DNA of 64,000 bases, from assembly GCF_009826975.1 (NCBI RefSeq), contig NZ_WUMO01000001.1, positions 744,001-808,000 on the forward strand, given 5' to 3'. Origin of the DNA: Flavobacterium sp. HBTb2-11-1 (GTDB lineage Bacteria > Bacteroidota > Bacteroidia > Flavobacteriales > Flavobacteriaceae). Positions 34,078-42,627 of this stretch are shown here, piece after piece (the first letter of the stretch is position 1; the number at the start of each line of letters is the position of its first letter). The notes under the pieces are model-generated. The model worked only from the letters and a program-made list of their open reading frames with translations, did no database searches and was not told the DNA's origin. Made by a program: the position numbers and the translations under genes.

Positions 34078-36360
34078 GTGTTGAAAATAATTACTTTCTT
34101 CTGTTTGTTCTGTTTGTTCTGTTTTTCTGGTGTATTTGCGCAATCAAAGGCAACTATTTCTGGTAATATAAAATCTTCTGAAAATGAAAGTTTGGTTGGT
34201 GGATATATTTCTTTTACAGCAAAAGACTTTCAAACTTTTTCTACAGCCGATGCTTTCGGCAATTTTTCGATAACTATTCCTTTAGGGCAAGTTGAAATTA
34301 AAATCGATCAATCAGGGTATATTCCAAAAAACATTCAATTTGAAGCAAAGAAAGATACTTTTGTTTCAATTGTTTTAGAAAAAGACATAGCTCATTTAAA
34401 AGAGGTTGTAATTTCTAACAATAAAAAAAATGCAATAACCCATCTTTCTAATGGAAAACTTTCTTTTAATGTAAAAGAATTGTCGGCAGTTCCAAGTGTT
34501 ATGGGAACAACAGATATTCTGAAAATTCTGCAGTTAACTCCAGGTGTCCAAAATTCGGGTGATGCAAATGGTTATTTTTATGTAAGAGGAGGAGATCCTG
34601 GACACAACGCAATATTGTACAACGGAACTCCAATTTATGGAATCTCTCATTTACTGGGAATTTTTCCTTTTTACAACGCAGATCATATAAAAGATGTTGA
34701 ATTTGACAAATCAAGTTCGAATTCAAAATATGGCGGACGATTAAGTTCTACAACTTTGCTAAATTCTAATAGAAAAATGCCTTCTGAATTTGGTGTTCAG
34801 GGAAATGTGGGCATTTTAGCTTCACAATTGAGTTTTAATGTTCCCTTAAATAATAAAAATGCGTTTTATATTTCTGGAAGAAAAACTTATATCGATGAAA
34901 TAGTTGGGCCAATATTAAAATCAGGATCAAAAAACAATGATGTTCAGGATATGAAATATGGTTTTTCAGACGGGAACTTCACCTTTTTATCTCAAATTTC
35001 TAAGAATAATTTATTTGTTGTGGATGCTTTTGCTAGTGGAGATGAATTGAAAGTTAAAGATGAAAATCTTGCGCTCCGAACTAGTTTAAAGTGGAGTAAT
35101 TTTACCGTATCTCCGTCTCTTATTACAACACTTTCTCCCAAAGTAAGTATGTCAAATGCTGTTTATTTTAGTCAATATTCTAATGATTTAAGTATGGAGC
35201 AGGCGACAATTCAGTTTAACGTTTCGTCGTTTGTGAAGGATTTTGGATTTACGAATTCTGTTCGATATTATATTAAAAATATACCTTTTGAATCTGGATT
35301 TCAATACGCTTATCATAATTTGCAACCACAGAAAATAAATGTCGAAAATTTCACAACCATAAATAACAATTCGCACGATATCATAAATGCTAATGAAGCT
35401 GCTGTTTTTACTACTGCAAGGCCTAAAATAATCGAAAATCTTACAGCAGATTTAGGGCTTCGCATTAATTATTATGCATCAGGATCAGATTCGTATTTGC
35501 ATTTTCAGCCTCGTGTAGTTTTGAATTATGTTCCAAGCGAAAAATATTCATTTTATGCTTCTTATAATAAACAGTATCAATATTTAAGTTTAATAACAAC
35601 TTCAAGTGTTGGAATTCCTACAGACTTTTGGATTGCAAGTTCAGATGGCATCAAACCTCAGAATTCTAATGAATTTGCTATTGGTTCCAATCAAAATATA
35701 ACGAGAAACTGGAGTTCTTCTTTAGGCGGTTTTTATCGTTCTATGAAAAATCTATTAGAGTATCCTTACGGAATTACTCAGTTTAATGAAATTACAACAT
35801 TCAAAAATGATTTGTATGTGGGTAGAGGAAAAGCTTACGGACTTGAAATGATGCTCAAAAAAAGCAATGGAAAGTTTAGCGGTTGGCTGAGCTATACTTT
35901 AAGTTGGTCCGACCGAAATTTTGATGAGCTTAACAACGGCAGAACATATTTTGCCAAATACGACAGACGCCATAATCTTTCCCTTGTCGGAATGTACGAT
36001 TTGAATTCTAAATGGAATTTTGGCATTACGCAACTATTTAGCTCTGGAAATAGATTTACAATGCCAACTTCGTGGTATTTTATTAATAACAATCCTGTAA
36101 AAGAATATTCGGGATATAATAATGCACAGATGCCAAATTATATTCGAACAGATATTGCGGCCAATTATTATTTTATAAAGACAGCAAAAAAAGAAAGCAC
36201 CTTGAATTTTTCAATTTATAACACTTTTAATATTGCTAATCCAATTTATGTGGTTTTGGATGTTGAAGTAAACGAGAATAAAGATAAAGTAGTAGTAACC
36301 CAGAAAGAGAAAGTGTTGTATAGAATACTGCCTTCTATTAGCTGGAGATTTAAATTTTAA
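34078..36360 (+). CDS. TonB-dependent receptor with carboxypeptidase-like N-domain
   Basis: A 760-aa outer-membrane receptor. A signal peptide (about residues 1-22, ending VFAQ) precedes a CarboxypepD_reg-like domain (about 25-105), the plug domain (VMGTTDILKILQLTPGVQNSG, then YVRGGDPGHNAILYNG) and a 22-strand barrel ending ISWRFKF. The start is GTG at 34078 or TTG at 34081; an in-frame stop lies just before, so no longer form exists. No SusD gene is adjacent; instead a DUF4249 lipoprotein follows 4 bp downstream, which is typical of an orphan receptor class. Ligand unknown. Confidence 0.9.
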   Translation: MLKIITFFCLFCLFCFSGVFAQSKATISGNIKSSENESLVGGYISFTAKDFQTFSTADAFGNFSITIPLGQVEIKIDQSGYIPKNIQFEAKKDTFVSIVLEKDIAHLKEVVISNNKKNAITHLSNGKLSFNVKELSAVPSVMGTTDILKILQLTPGVQNSGDANGYFYVRGGDPGHNAILYNGTPIYGISHLLGIFPFYNADHIKDVEFDKSSSNSKYGGRLSSTTLLNSNRKMPSEFGVQGNVGILASQLSFNVPLNNKNAFYISGRKTYIDEIVGPILKSGSKNNDVQDMKYGFSDGNFTFLSQISKNNLFVVDAFASGDELKVKDENLALRTSLKWSNFTVSPSLITTLSPKVSMSNAVYFSQYSNDLSMEQATIQFNVSSFVKDFGFTNSVRYYIKNIPFESGFQYAYHNLQPQKINVENFTTINNNSHDIINANEAAVFTTARPKIIENLTADLGLRINYYASGSDSYLHFQPRVVLNYVPSEKYSFYASYNKQYQYLSLITTSSVGIPTDFWIASSDGIKPQNSNEFAIGSNQNITRNWSSSLGGFYRSMKNLLEYPYGITQFNEITTFKNDLYVGRGKAYGLEMMLKKSNGKFSGWLSYTLSWSDRNFDELNNGRTYFAKYDRRHNLSLVGMYDLNSKWNFGITQLFSSGNRFTMPTSWYFINNNPVKEYSGYNNAQMPNYIRTDIAANYYFIKTAKKESTLNFSIYNTFNIANPIYVVLDVEVNENKDKVVVTQKEKVLYRILPSISWRFKF

Positions 36361-36364
36361 GCAT

Positions 36365-37231
36365 ATGAAAAAGTATCTGTTCTTTCTTTTAGCTTTAATT
36401 TTCGTAAGCTGTTCTAATGATGATGTTAAAACGGAGAAAAGTCTAGAATCTAAAATAGTAGTGGAAGGCTGGATTGAAGAAGGCGATTTTGCCAATGTTT
36501 TGTTGTCTACCAGTATACCTGTGACGGATGTTATTGATTCGACAAATGTTTTAAATCATGTCATAAGATCTGCAAAAATTACAATTTCAGATGGTGTAAC
36601 GTCTGAAGTTTTGAGGGTAAAAAATGATAAAAATAGAGTGCCACCGTTTGTTTATTTTGGTTCATCATTAAAAGGGGAAGCGGGAAAAGAATATTCATTA
36701 AAAATTGAATATTTAAATAGGATAATAGAAGCTGTCACAATTATTCCTAAGAGTGTTGCTTTAAAAAGTGCAGATTATATAAAGAGAAATCCTGCTGATA
36801 CGACGGGATATGTCTTTGTGAAATTCGATGATCCTAGTGATCAGAAAAATTATTATCAGATTGCAACTAAAATTGAAGGAGAGGAACCTATTTTTGTTCC
36901 CTCATTTTATGGAAACTTAGATGATAAAAATTTCGAAAATCCAGCTGTTTCAGTGCAAATAAATCGAGGAGTTATATTGTTTCCTAAAACTAAATTTACA
37001 CCTTATTTTGCTGATGGAGATTTAATTCACGTAAAACTAAGAACTCAAACAAAAGAATCCTTAGATTTTTGGAACAGCTGGCAAAATGAAATTGTCAATA
37101 GTCAGAATCCAATCTATCCAGCCAATATTAGTTTAAAATCAAATATCAAGGGAGGAATAGGAATTTGGTCAGGATATGGGCAGAGTACTATACTTGTTAG
37201 GACTCCTCCTAAGAAAGAAAAGCCGATTTGA
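36365..37231 (+). CDS. DUF4249 lipoprotein
   Basis: A 288-aa lipoprotein with lipobox FVSC (C16). The mature N-terminus (KIVVEGWIEEGDFANVLLSTS) is the DUF4249 hallmark. The protein is beta-rich, probably immunoglobulin-like, with a C-terminal segment GGIGIWSGYGQS. DUF4249 genes are nearly always next to a TonB-dependent receptor, as here, so the protein probably acts as a surface lid or capture partner, like SusD for SusC, although not homologous to SusD as far as I can tell. The stop codon is within a bidirectional terminator. Confidence 0.88.
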   Translation: MKKYLFFLLALIFVSCSNDDVKTEKSLESKIVVEGWIEEGDFANVLLSTSIPVTDVIDSTNVLNHVIRSAKITISDGVTSEVLRVKNDKNRVPPFVYFGSSLKGEAGKEYSLKIEYLNRIIEAVTIIPKSVALKSADYIKRNPADTTGYVFVKFDDPSDQKNYYQIATKIEGEEPIFVPSFYGNLDDKNFENPAVSVQINRGVILFPKTKFTPYFADGDLIHVKLRTQTKESLDFWNSWQNEIVNSQNPIYPANISLKSNIKGGIGIWSGYGQSTILVRTPPKKEKPI

Positions 37232-37250
37232 AAACTCAAATCGGCTTTTC
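37218..37250. terminator. Bidirectional terminator after the DUF4249 gene
   Basis: Perfect 14-bp stem (37218-37231 and 37236-37249) with A-tract and T-tract on either side; serves the convergent genes ending at 37231 and 37268. Confidence 0.92.
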
Positions 37251-37267
37251 TCAATTGTATTTAAAAA

Positions 37268-38626
37268 TTATTGCTTGTTGAAAGCGGCAAGAAAGTCATC
37301 AAATTTGGTTTGTAATTTTTCAAATCCACTAGAGAAATAAGCACTCATTTCAACCTCAGTGTTGTCGCTGAATTTCAAGTAATAAGCTTCGTAAAGATAT
37401 GGTCGAGCAAAAGATTCTCCAGTACTATTCCAATTATCCCAATACCCAAACTCAGCATCCCAAATTGGCAGGTTAAAAGTGTATTCACCATCTTTCTCTG
37501 AATGCTGAACAATATCAGCAATTTTTGTTCCATCTTTTTTAGAAACTAAAATCAGTTTCATGTTTTTGTTGAAATTAGCTGCATTTCCTTCAGAGATTTT
37601 TTTCTCATATGTGTTCAAGGCAGTGTAATAAGCTTTGTAGTCACTTTTAGGATCTTTATAGTCTAGATAAGCTGGACGGGTATTGTTTTTGTACAACGCT
37701 TCTTTATCGGCAGCTTCGGTAGCTAAATCCATATCAGCAACAATTACAAAATTGTCCATTAATTGGAATAAACCATTAGCTTTCCCTCTGTATTGAACAA
37801 GTTCGTCGTTATCAATTAATTTGTCAATTTCAGCAGAACTTCCAGCATTAAATGAAATTAAATTCTTTCCATTATAAGTAAGTGTAGCTTTTGAAGTACT
37901 TGCAGTTGCTTTTGTACCGCTCATTTCCCAAACATAACCATCGTTTAAGCTCATTTTGTATGAGAATTCAGTAGGAACTTCTTTTCCGTTAGCATACTTA
38001 GCTGTTTGAGTAAATACAGCAGCTTCTTTATTGTCAATTGTTAAAGTAGCATCTGCAGTATTAGGAAGGAAGAAGTAATCGTTAACTTCTACAGATCCGC
38101 CGTTTTCTGTCCAACTGTAGGTATCATTGTATTTTACTTTAATGTCAGAAGAAGTGCTTTTTGAAGAAAAAACCGCATTATTTGCTGTTTGAGATTCTTT
38201 TGCAGGGAAAACAAATTTTAATTCAGTTGTTGAAGCAGTTTTAACCCATTTTTTTCCAGCATTGTCCCAAGTGTATACACCGTAAACACCAGATACATTT
38301 AAAATATCTTCAACTTCATTGCCATTTTTTCCATTAAAAATATCGATGCTGCTTACATCAAGTAGACGGCTTAAATTTTCCATTGCTTCAATAGCGCTAG
38401 AAGATTTAGATTTGTCTAATTGAACCAACATGTCATTAGCTTCAATCTCTAGTTTTGTTTTTTGCTCAGTTGGAGTTAGTTTTGAGTAAGGCTGTTTTAC
38501 TAAGTTAGCAATTTGCTCTTCAAGAGTTAGTTCTTTAGTTGGATCTGTTGTTGGGCTGTCGTCATTTGAACAAGAAACCATAAGTTGAGAAGCAACTAAT
38601 GATAACAAAATGAATTTTTTAATCAT
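37268..38626 (-). CDS. Unrecognised lipoprotein, 452 aa
   Basis: A secreted lipoprotein with lipobox MVSC (C19) followed by SNDDSP. I do not recognise a family. Residues 35-100 look helical (LTLEEQIANLVKQPYSKLTPTEQ, a possible coiled region), the middle is beta-rich with Trp-containing strands (SGVYGVYTWDNAGKKW), and a C-terminal segment contains EFGYWDNWNSTGESF. No catalytic triad or metal motif is evident. It is monocistronic and convergent with the receptor/DUF4249 pair. Upstream (38627-38829) is a 200-bp AT-rich leader shared with a divergent hydrolase gene. Confidence 0.8.
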   Translation of the reverse strand: MIKKFILLSLVASQLMVSCSNDDSPTTDPTKELTLEEQIANLVKQPYSKLTPTEQKTKLEIEANDMLVQLDKSKSSSAIEAMENLSRLLDVSSIDIFNGKNGNEVEDILNVSGVYGVYTWDNAGKKWVKTASTTELKFVFPAKESQTANNAVFSSKSTSSDIKVKYNDTYSWTENGGSVEVNDYFFLPNTADATLTIDNKEAAVFTQTAKYANGKEVPTEFSYKMSLNDGYVWEMSGTKATASTSKATLTYNGKNLISFNAGSSAEIDKLIDNDELVQYRGKANGLFQLMDNFVIVADMDLATEAADKEALYKNNTRPAYLDYKDPKSDYKAYYTALNTYEKKISEGNAANFNKNMKLILVSKKDGTKIADIVQHSEKDGEYTFNLPIWDAEFGYWDNWNSTGESFARPYLYEAYYLKFSDNTEVEMSAYFSSGFEKLQTKFDDFLAAFNKQ

Positions 38627-38778
38627 GATTAGGTGTTTAAATTAGTTATTAAATCAAGATTTTTAAATCTTGATTTTGGCGCGAAGATAGATACTTTAAA
38701 CCGAATTTCCTTACGGAAAACCGTAAAACATAAAATATTTTTGTATTAAATTTCTTACAATGTTTTATAACGGTGTTT

Positions 38779-38811
38779 TTGAATCTTTTTTGCTCAACTT
38801 TTCTACCTTTG
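38779..38811 (+). promoter_or_regulatory. Promoter of the alpha/beta hydrolase gene
   Basis: TTG at 38779-38781, a 22-nt spacer and TACCTTTG at 38804-38811; it fits the Bacteroidota consensus and lies 18 bp before the start codon. Confidence 0.55.
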
Positions 38812-38829
38812 TAAAAGATATTAATACAA

Positions 38830-39600
38830 ATGCAAATGTTATACTCAAAAATAGAAGGCGAGGGAGAACCATTTATCATCATGCACGGATTTCTAGGAAT
38901 GTCTGATAACTGGAAAACTCTTGCAGGACAATATGTAGAAGCCGGATTTCAAGTTCATATTTTAGATTTACGAAACCACGGACGCAGTTTTCACTCAGAC
39001 GAATGGAGTTACGAAGCGATGGTTCAGGATGTATATGAATATTGCCAAGCAAATAATCTAACACGAATTGATATTTTGGGACATTCGATGGGTGGAAAAG
39101 TGGCAATGCTTTTTGCTACAACACACCCAGAAATTGTAGACAAATTGATTGTAGCAGATATTGGTCCGAGATTCTACAAACAGCATCACCAAGATATTTT
39201 GGCAGGATTAAATGCTGTTGATTTTTCGGTAAAACCAAGCCGAAATGATGTGGAGGCAATTTTGGCACAATATGTTTCAGATTTCGGAACACGTCAGTTT
39301 TTGCTAAAGAACTTATATTGGAAGGAATCTGGACAATTGGCTTTTAGATTCAATTTAGAAGCTTTCAACAACAATCTCGATACAATTGGAAAGCCTTTGG
39401 CAGATCATTTGGTTTTTAATAATCCGACATTATTTATTAGAGGAGGAAATTCGGGCTATATTCAAGATCAGGATATTGACGGAATCCGAAAGCATTTTCC
39501 GAATTTAAAATTAGAAACGATTCCAAATGCTGGGCATTGGCTTCATGCTGAAAATCCGCAGCTGTTTTTCGAATTGACCACTACGTTTTTAAAAGAGTAG
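38830..39600 (+). CDS. Alpha/beta hydrolase (YbfF-like esterase)
   Basis: A 256-aa cytoplasmic hydrolase. The oxyanion region reads MHGFLGMSDNWK, the nucleophile elbow is GHSMGG with S86, and the catalytic histidine is in NAGHWLHAENP near the C-terminus. Sequence pattern resembles YbfF-type acyl-CoA/short-chain esterases, but the substrate cannot be determined. The ATG at 38836 is an alternative start two codons in. Divergent from the lipoprotein gene; a small membrane protein gene follows 54 bp downstream. Confidence 0.9.
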   Translation: MQMLYSKIEGEGEPFIIMHGFLGMSDNWKTLAGQYVEAGFQVHILDLRNHGRSFHSDEWSYEAMVQDVYEYCQANNLTRIDILGHSMGGKVAMLFATTHPEIVDKLIVADIGPRFYKQHHQDILAGLNAVDFSVKPSRNDVEAILAQYVSDFGTRQFLLKNLYWKESGQLAFRFNLEAFNNNLDTIGKPLADHLVFNNPTLFIRGGNSGYIQDQDIDGIRKHFPNLKLETIPNAGHWLHAENPQLFFELTTTFLKE

Positions 39601-39654
39601 TCATTTTTGATAAAAATTTTATTACTTTTAAATAAATTTTAAACCTGAATAACT

Positions 39655-39999
39655 ATGAAATTATTACTTAGACTCCTTGTTACTGCGGCTTTGGTTTTGT
39701 TATTATCTAATATTTTGACAGGAGTGCACGTGGCTAGTTTTGGTACAGCTGTAATTGTAGCAGTAGTTTTAGGATTGCTGAACGTTTTTATAAAACCAAT
39801 TTTAGTGATTTTAACTTTGCCAGTTACGTTGGTCACATTAGGTTTGTTTTTACTGGTGATAAACGCGGTAATTATTTTGCTGTGCACTAATATTGTAGGA
39901 GGTTTTGCGGTAAATTCATTTTGGACAGCATTACTATTCAGTATTATTTTGTCTATACTTCAATCTCTTACTTATAAAATATTGGGAGACGATAAATAA
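39655..39999 (+). CDS. Phage_holin_4_2 (PF04020-like) family membrane protein
   Basis: A 114-aa protein with four hydrophobic helices (about residues 4-22, 28-48, 54-78, 85-105). The pattern GLLNVFIKPILVILTLPVTLVTLGLF is typical of the family misleadingly called phage holin family 4. No phage genes are nearby, so a lysis role is unlikely; family members are chromosomal inner-membrane proteins of unknown function in many bacteria. It is followed by the trigger factor gene, separated by a 114-bp gap with a palindrome. Confidence 0.85.
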   Translation: MKLLLRLLVTAALVLLLSNILTGVHVASFGTAVIVAVVLGLLNVFIKPILVILTLPVTLVTLGLFLLVINAVIILLCTNIVGGFAVNSFWTALLFSIILSILQSLTYKILGDDK

Positions 40000-40052
40000 A
40001 AACAAATCAGGCGGATTAAAACTGCTTCAAATACAATAAATTAAAAACTTGG

Positions 40053-40087
40053 TTGGGTTGCAAAAATTTTATAATTTTGCAACCCAA
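40053..40087 (+). promoter_or_regulatory. Trigger factor promoter embedded in a 13-bp inverted repeat
   Basis: TTGGGTTGCAAAA (40053-40065) and TTTTGCAACCCAA (40075-40087) are perfect inverted arms with a 9-nt centre. The -7 box TAATTTTG (40072-40079) lies across the centre and right arm; TTG elements lie at 40049-40051 (20-nt spacer) and 40053-40055 (16-nt spacer). An operator or a start-site hairpin is likely. Confidence 0.6.
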
Positions 40088-40113
40088 TTTTATTACGTAA
40101 ATTAAAGAAGAAG

Positions 40114-41436
40114 ATGGATATTAAAAGAGTAGCAATAGACGCTGTAAACGAGACGATTGTTATGAACGTTGTTCATATGGATTATAAAGGTCAAGTAGCA
40201 AAAAGAATCAACGAAAAAATGCCTTTAGCGCAAGTAAAAGGATTCAGAAAAGGACAAGTTCCTAAAGATCTTGTTGAAAAACAATACGGAAAAGCTATTA
40301 AGCAAGAAGAGATCAAAAAAGTAGTTGATTTGGCTTTAGAGCGTTATATTCAATCTGAAAGATTAAATCTTTTAGGAACTCCGCTTCCAAAAGTAAACGA
40401 AGATTTTAACTGGGATGCTGAAGAGTTAACTTTCGAATATGAAATTGGTTTAGTGCCAAACTTCGAAATTGATCTTGAAGCTAAAAATAATATCGTAAAA
40501 TACGTTGTTACTGCTGACGACAAATTGATCGACGGACAAGTGGAGCGTATCCAAAAACAATTTGGAAAAGCAGTTCCACAAGAAATATCTGATGCAAAAT
40601 CTGACTTAACTGGAACTTTCTCAAGCGAAGCAAACGGAATCAACAATACGACTACAATCTCTGTTGATACATTCAGTAAAAAAGCTCAAAAACAATTCAT
40701 AGGTAAAAAAGTTGGAGATGTTGTTACAGTAAGCACAAAAGGTTTGTTTGATGACGATCACCAATTAATGGATTACTTAAAAGTAGGTCACGAAGGTGTT
40801 CACGGTTTAGATGTTGAAGTAAACTTTACTATCAGCGCTATCAACGGTTCTGAGCCAGCTGAATTAAACCAAGAATTATTTGATAAACTTTTTGGTGAAG
40901 GAAAAGTAGCTTCTTTAGAAGATTTAAAAGCTAAAATTAAAGAAGATGCTGAAGCACAATTCGCGCAGCAAGCAGAGCAAAAATTATTATTAGATGTTCA
41001 GGATTTCTTAATCGAAAACACAAAATTTGATTTGCCAGCTGAATTCTTAAAAAAATGGTTGCAAACTGTTGGAGAGAAAAAATTAACTCCAGAAGAAGCT
41101 GAAGTAGAATACGCAAGATCTGAAAAAGGTTTACGTTTCCAGTTAATCGAAGGAAAAGCATTAGCTCAAAGCAATATCCAAATTACATTTGAAGATTTGA
41201 AAGAGTTTACATCAAACGCAATTAGACAGCAAATGGCTCAATTTGGTCAAACAAACCCAACTGACGAAGAAGTTCAAGGAATCGTAGCTAGAGTTTTATC
41301 TAACCAAGATGAAGTGAAAAGACTTTCTGAGCAAGTTGTAGCATCTAAAATGTTAGATATTTTCAAAGAAAAAGCTAACCCAACTACTAAAGAGGTTACT
41401 TACGAAGAATTTATTGCAGCTTCTTACGGAGAATAA
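40114..41436 (+). CDS. tig: Trigger factor
   Basis: Ribosome-associated chaperone, 440 aa. The N-terminal ribosome-binding domain (about residues 1-115) contains KGFRKGQVPKDLVEKQYG, a close match to the GFRxGxxP signature. The PPIase-like middle domain (about 150-235) is poorly conserved, as usual in Bacteroidota, and the C-terminal helical arms run to the end. It lies upstream of clpP and clpX, the common tig-clpP-clpX order, but a terminator and 327-bp gap separate it from clpP. Confidence 0.94.
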   Translation: MDIKRVAIDAVNETIVMNVVHMDYKGQVAKRINEKMPLAQVKGFRKGQVPKDLVEKQYGKAIKQEEIKKVVDLALERYIQSERLNLLGTPLPKVNEDFNWDAEELTFEYEIGLVPNFEIDLEAKNNIVKYVVTADDKLIDGQVERIQKQFGKAVPQEISDAKSDLTGTFSSEANGINNTTTISVDTFSKKAQKQFIGKKVGDVVTVSTKGLFDDDHQLMDYLKVGHEGVHGLDVEVNFTISAINGSEPAELNQELFDKLFGEGKVASLEDLKAKIKEDAEAQFAQQAEQKLLLDVQDFLIENTKFDLPAEFLKKWLQTVGEKKLTPEEAEVEYARSEKGLRFQLIEGKALAQSNIQITFEDLKEFTSNAIRQQMAQFGQTNPTDEEVQGIVARVLSNQDEVKRLSEQVVASKMLDIFKEKANPTTKEVTYEEFIAASYGE

Positions 41437-41540
41437 ATTTTAGTCTGAAAGTCAAAAGTTATAAAGTCGAAGTTAAGAAGTATACTTTTTAAAAATTAAG
41501 ATTTTATTACAGAAACTGAAAGATAAAAATAATTATATTT

Positions 41541-41582
41541 GAACGTCAATGGAATTTTTTATTCTGTTGACGTTCTTTTTTT
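41541..41582 (+). terminator. Terminator of trigger factor
   Basis: Stem GAACGTCAA / TTGACGTTC with a 17-nt loop, followed by at least seven T residues. It lies about 105 bp after the tig stop. Confidence 0.82.
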
Positions 41583-41763
41583 GTTTCAGGTTTCAAGTTG
41601 CTAAACGTTTCTTGGTTAAAAAAAACTTAGAATCTTAGCGCCTTAGAATCTTAGCATCTTTAGAAAGAAGACAAATTGGCATCTCTTATAAAAAGGTATG
41701 AACTTTGTTTAATTCGTTTTAGTCATTTTCTGACTTTAGACTTTTCAACTTTAAACTAAAAAT
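41583..41763. repeat. Intergenic stretch before clpP with short repeats
   Basis: The tig-clpP gap exceeds 300 bases. Beyond the terminator it contains GTTTCAGGTTTCAAGTTG (41583-41600), also found at 42463, and a tandem pair of CTTAGAATCTTAGC at 41626 and 41642 (16-bp period). No gene, tRNA or strong promoter box is visible in the rest. Confidence 0.6.
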
Positions 41764-42438
41764 ATGAACTACGGTAAAGAATTCAAAAAATTTGCTACAA
41801 AGCACCAAGGAGTAAACGCAATGTATTACGATAAAATCGTAGCGGCAATGACTCCAACCAACATGACTCCATATATTATAGAAGAGCGTCAGCTGAATAT
41901 TTCTCAATTAGACGTTTTCTCAAGATTAATGATGGACAGAATTATCTTTTTAGGAACTGGTATTGACGATCAGATCGCTAATATCGTTCAGGCTCAGTTG
42001 TTATTTTTAGAAAGCGCTGATGCTTCAAAAGATATTCAAATTTATTTAAACTCTCCAGGGGGAAGTGTTTACGCAGGTTTAGGAATTTACGATACTATGC
42101 AGTACATCAAGCCTGATGTAGCGACAATTTGTACAGGAATGGCAGCTTCTATGGGAGCAGTTTTATTATGTGCTGGAGCTGCAGGAAAACGTTCTGCATT
42201 GCCTCACTCAAGAGTTATGATTCACCAGCCGTCTGGAGGAGCGCAAGGTGTTGCGACAGATATGGAAATCAACTTGCGTGAGATGTTAAAATTAAAAGAT
42301 GAGCTTTACAACATTATTTCTCATCATTCTGGTCAGACTTTCGAAAGAGTTCATAAAGACAGTGAACGTGATTACTGGATGAAAGCAGACGAAGCAAAAG
42401 AATACGGAATGATCGACGAAGTATTAAGAAGAGGATAA
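41764..42438 (+). CDS. clpP: ATP-dependent Clp protease proteolytic subunit ClpP
   Basis: A 224-aa self-compartmentalising serine protease. The catalytic triad is S129 (TGMAASMGAV), H154 (VMIHQPSGG) and D203 (SERDYWM). The N-terminus is about 20-25 residues longer than in E. coli, ahead of IIEERQLNIS, and may be a propeptide. The product forms tetradecamers that work with ClpX, encoded 189 bp downstream. It lies behind tig in the same direction, but with separate regulatory gaps. Confidence 0.96.
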   Translation: MNYGKEFKKFATKHQGVNAMYYDKIVAAMTPTNMTPYIIEERQLNISQLDVFSRLMMDRIIFLGTGIDDQIANIVQAQLLFLESADASKDIQIYLNSPGGSVYAGLGIYDTMQYIKPDVATICTGMAASMGAVLLCAGAAGKRSALPHSRVMIHQPSGGAQGVATDMEINLREMLKLKDELYNIISHHSGQTFERVHKDSERDYWMKADEAKEYGMIDEVLRRG

Positions 42439-42456
42439 ATTTTTAAGGTTTAAATT

Positions 42457-42527
42457 GTTTCAGGTTTCAGGTTTCAAGTTTGGCACATAACACACCAGCT
42501 TGAAACTTGGAACCTGAAACTTGAAAC
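42457..42527. repeat. Imperfect 25-bp inverted repeat between clpP and clpX
   Basis: Arms 42457-42481 (opening GTTTCAGGTTTCAGG) and 42503-42527 (reverse complement, 23 of 25 matching) with a 21-nt loop. The GTTTCAGGTTTCAAGTT unit also occurs at 41583. It may act as a weak terminator or mRNA stabiliser and looks like part of a dispersed repeat family. Confidence 0.65.
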
Positions 42528-42588
42528 AAAAAATAATATTAAGCTGCAAGGAATTAAGTTTTTAAGTTTTAATTAAATCAAAAAGCTT

Positions 42589-42620
42589 AGAAACTTAGTA
42601 TCTTTGCAGCTTAGTAACTT
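42589..42620 (+). repeat. Dispersed repeat overlapping the clpX promoter box
   Basis: The 32 bases match 53709-53740 at 29 positions. It contains TATCTTTG (42599-42606), a TAnnTTTG -7 box 22 bp before the clpX ATG. No TTG -33 element is visible upstream. Confidence 0.6.
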
Positions 42621-42627
42621 AAATAGA

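Noticed and set aside
39655-39999. Prophage remnant suggested by a holin family name
   Set aside because: No other phage gene is near and the family is chromosomal and widespread; the name is historical.
41626-41655. Tandem CTTAGAATCTTAGC units as a possible CRISPR-like array
   Set aside because: Only two copies with 2-bp separation and no spacers or cas genes.
41437-41763. Possible small RNA or tRNA gene between tig and clpP
   Set aside because: No cloverleaf or conserved T-loop sequence is visible; the contents are a terminator and short repeats.
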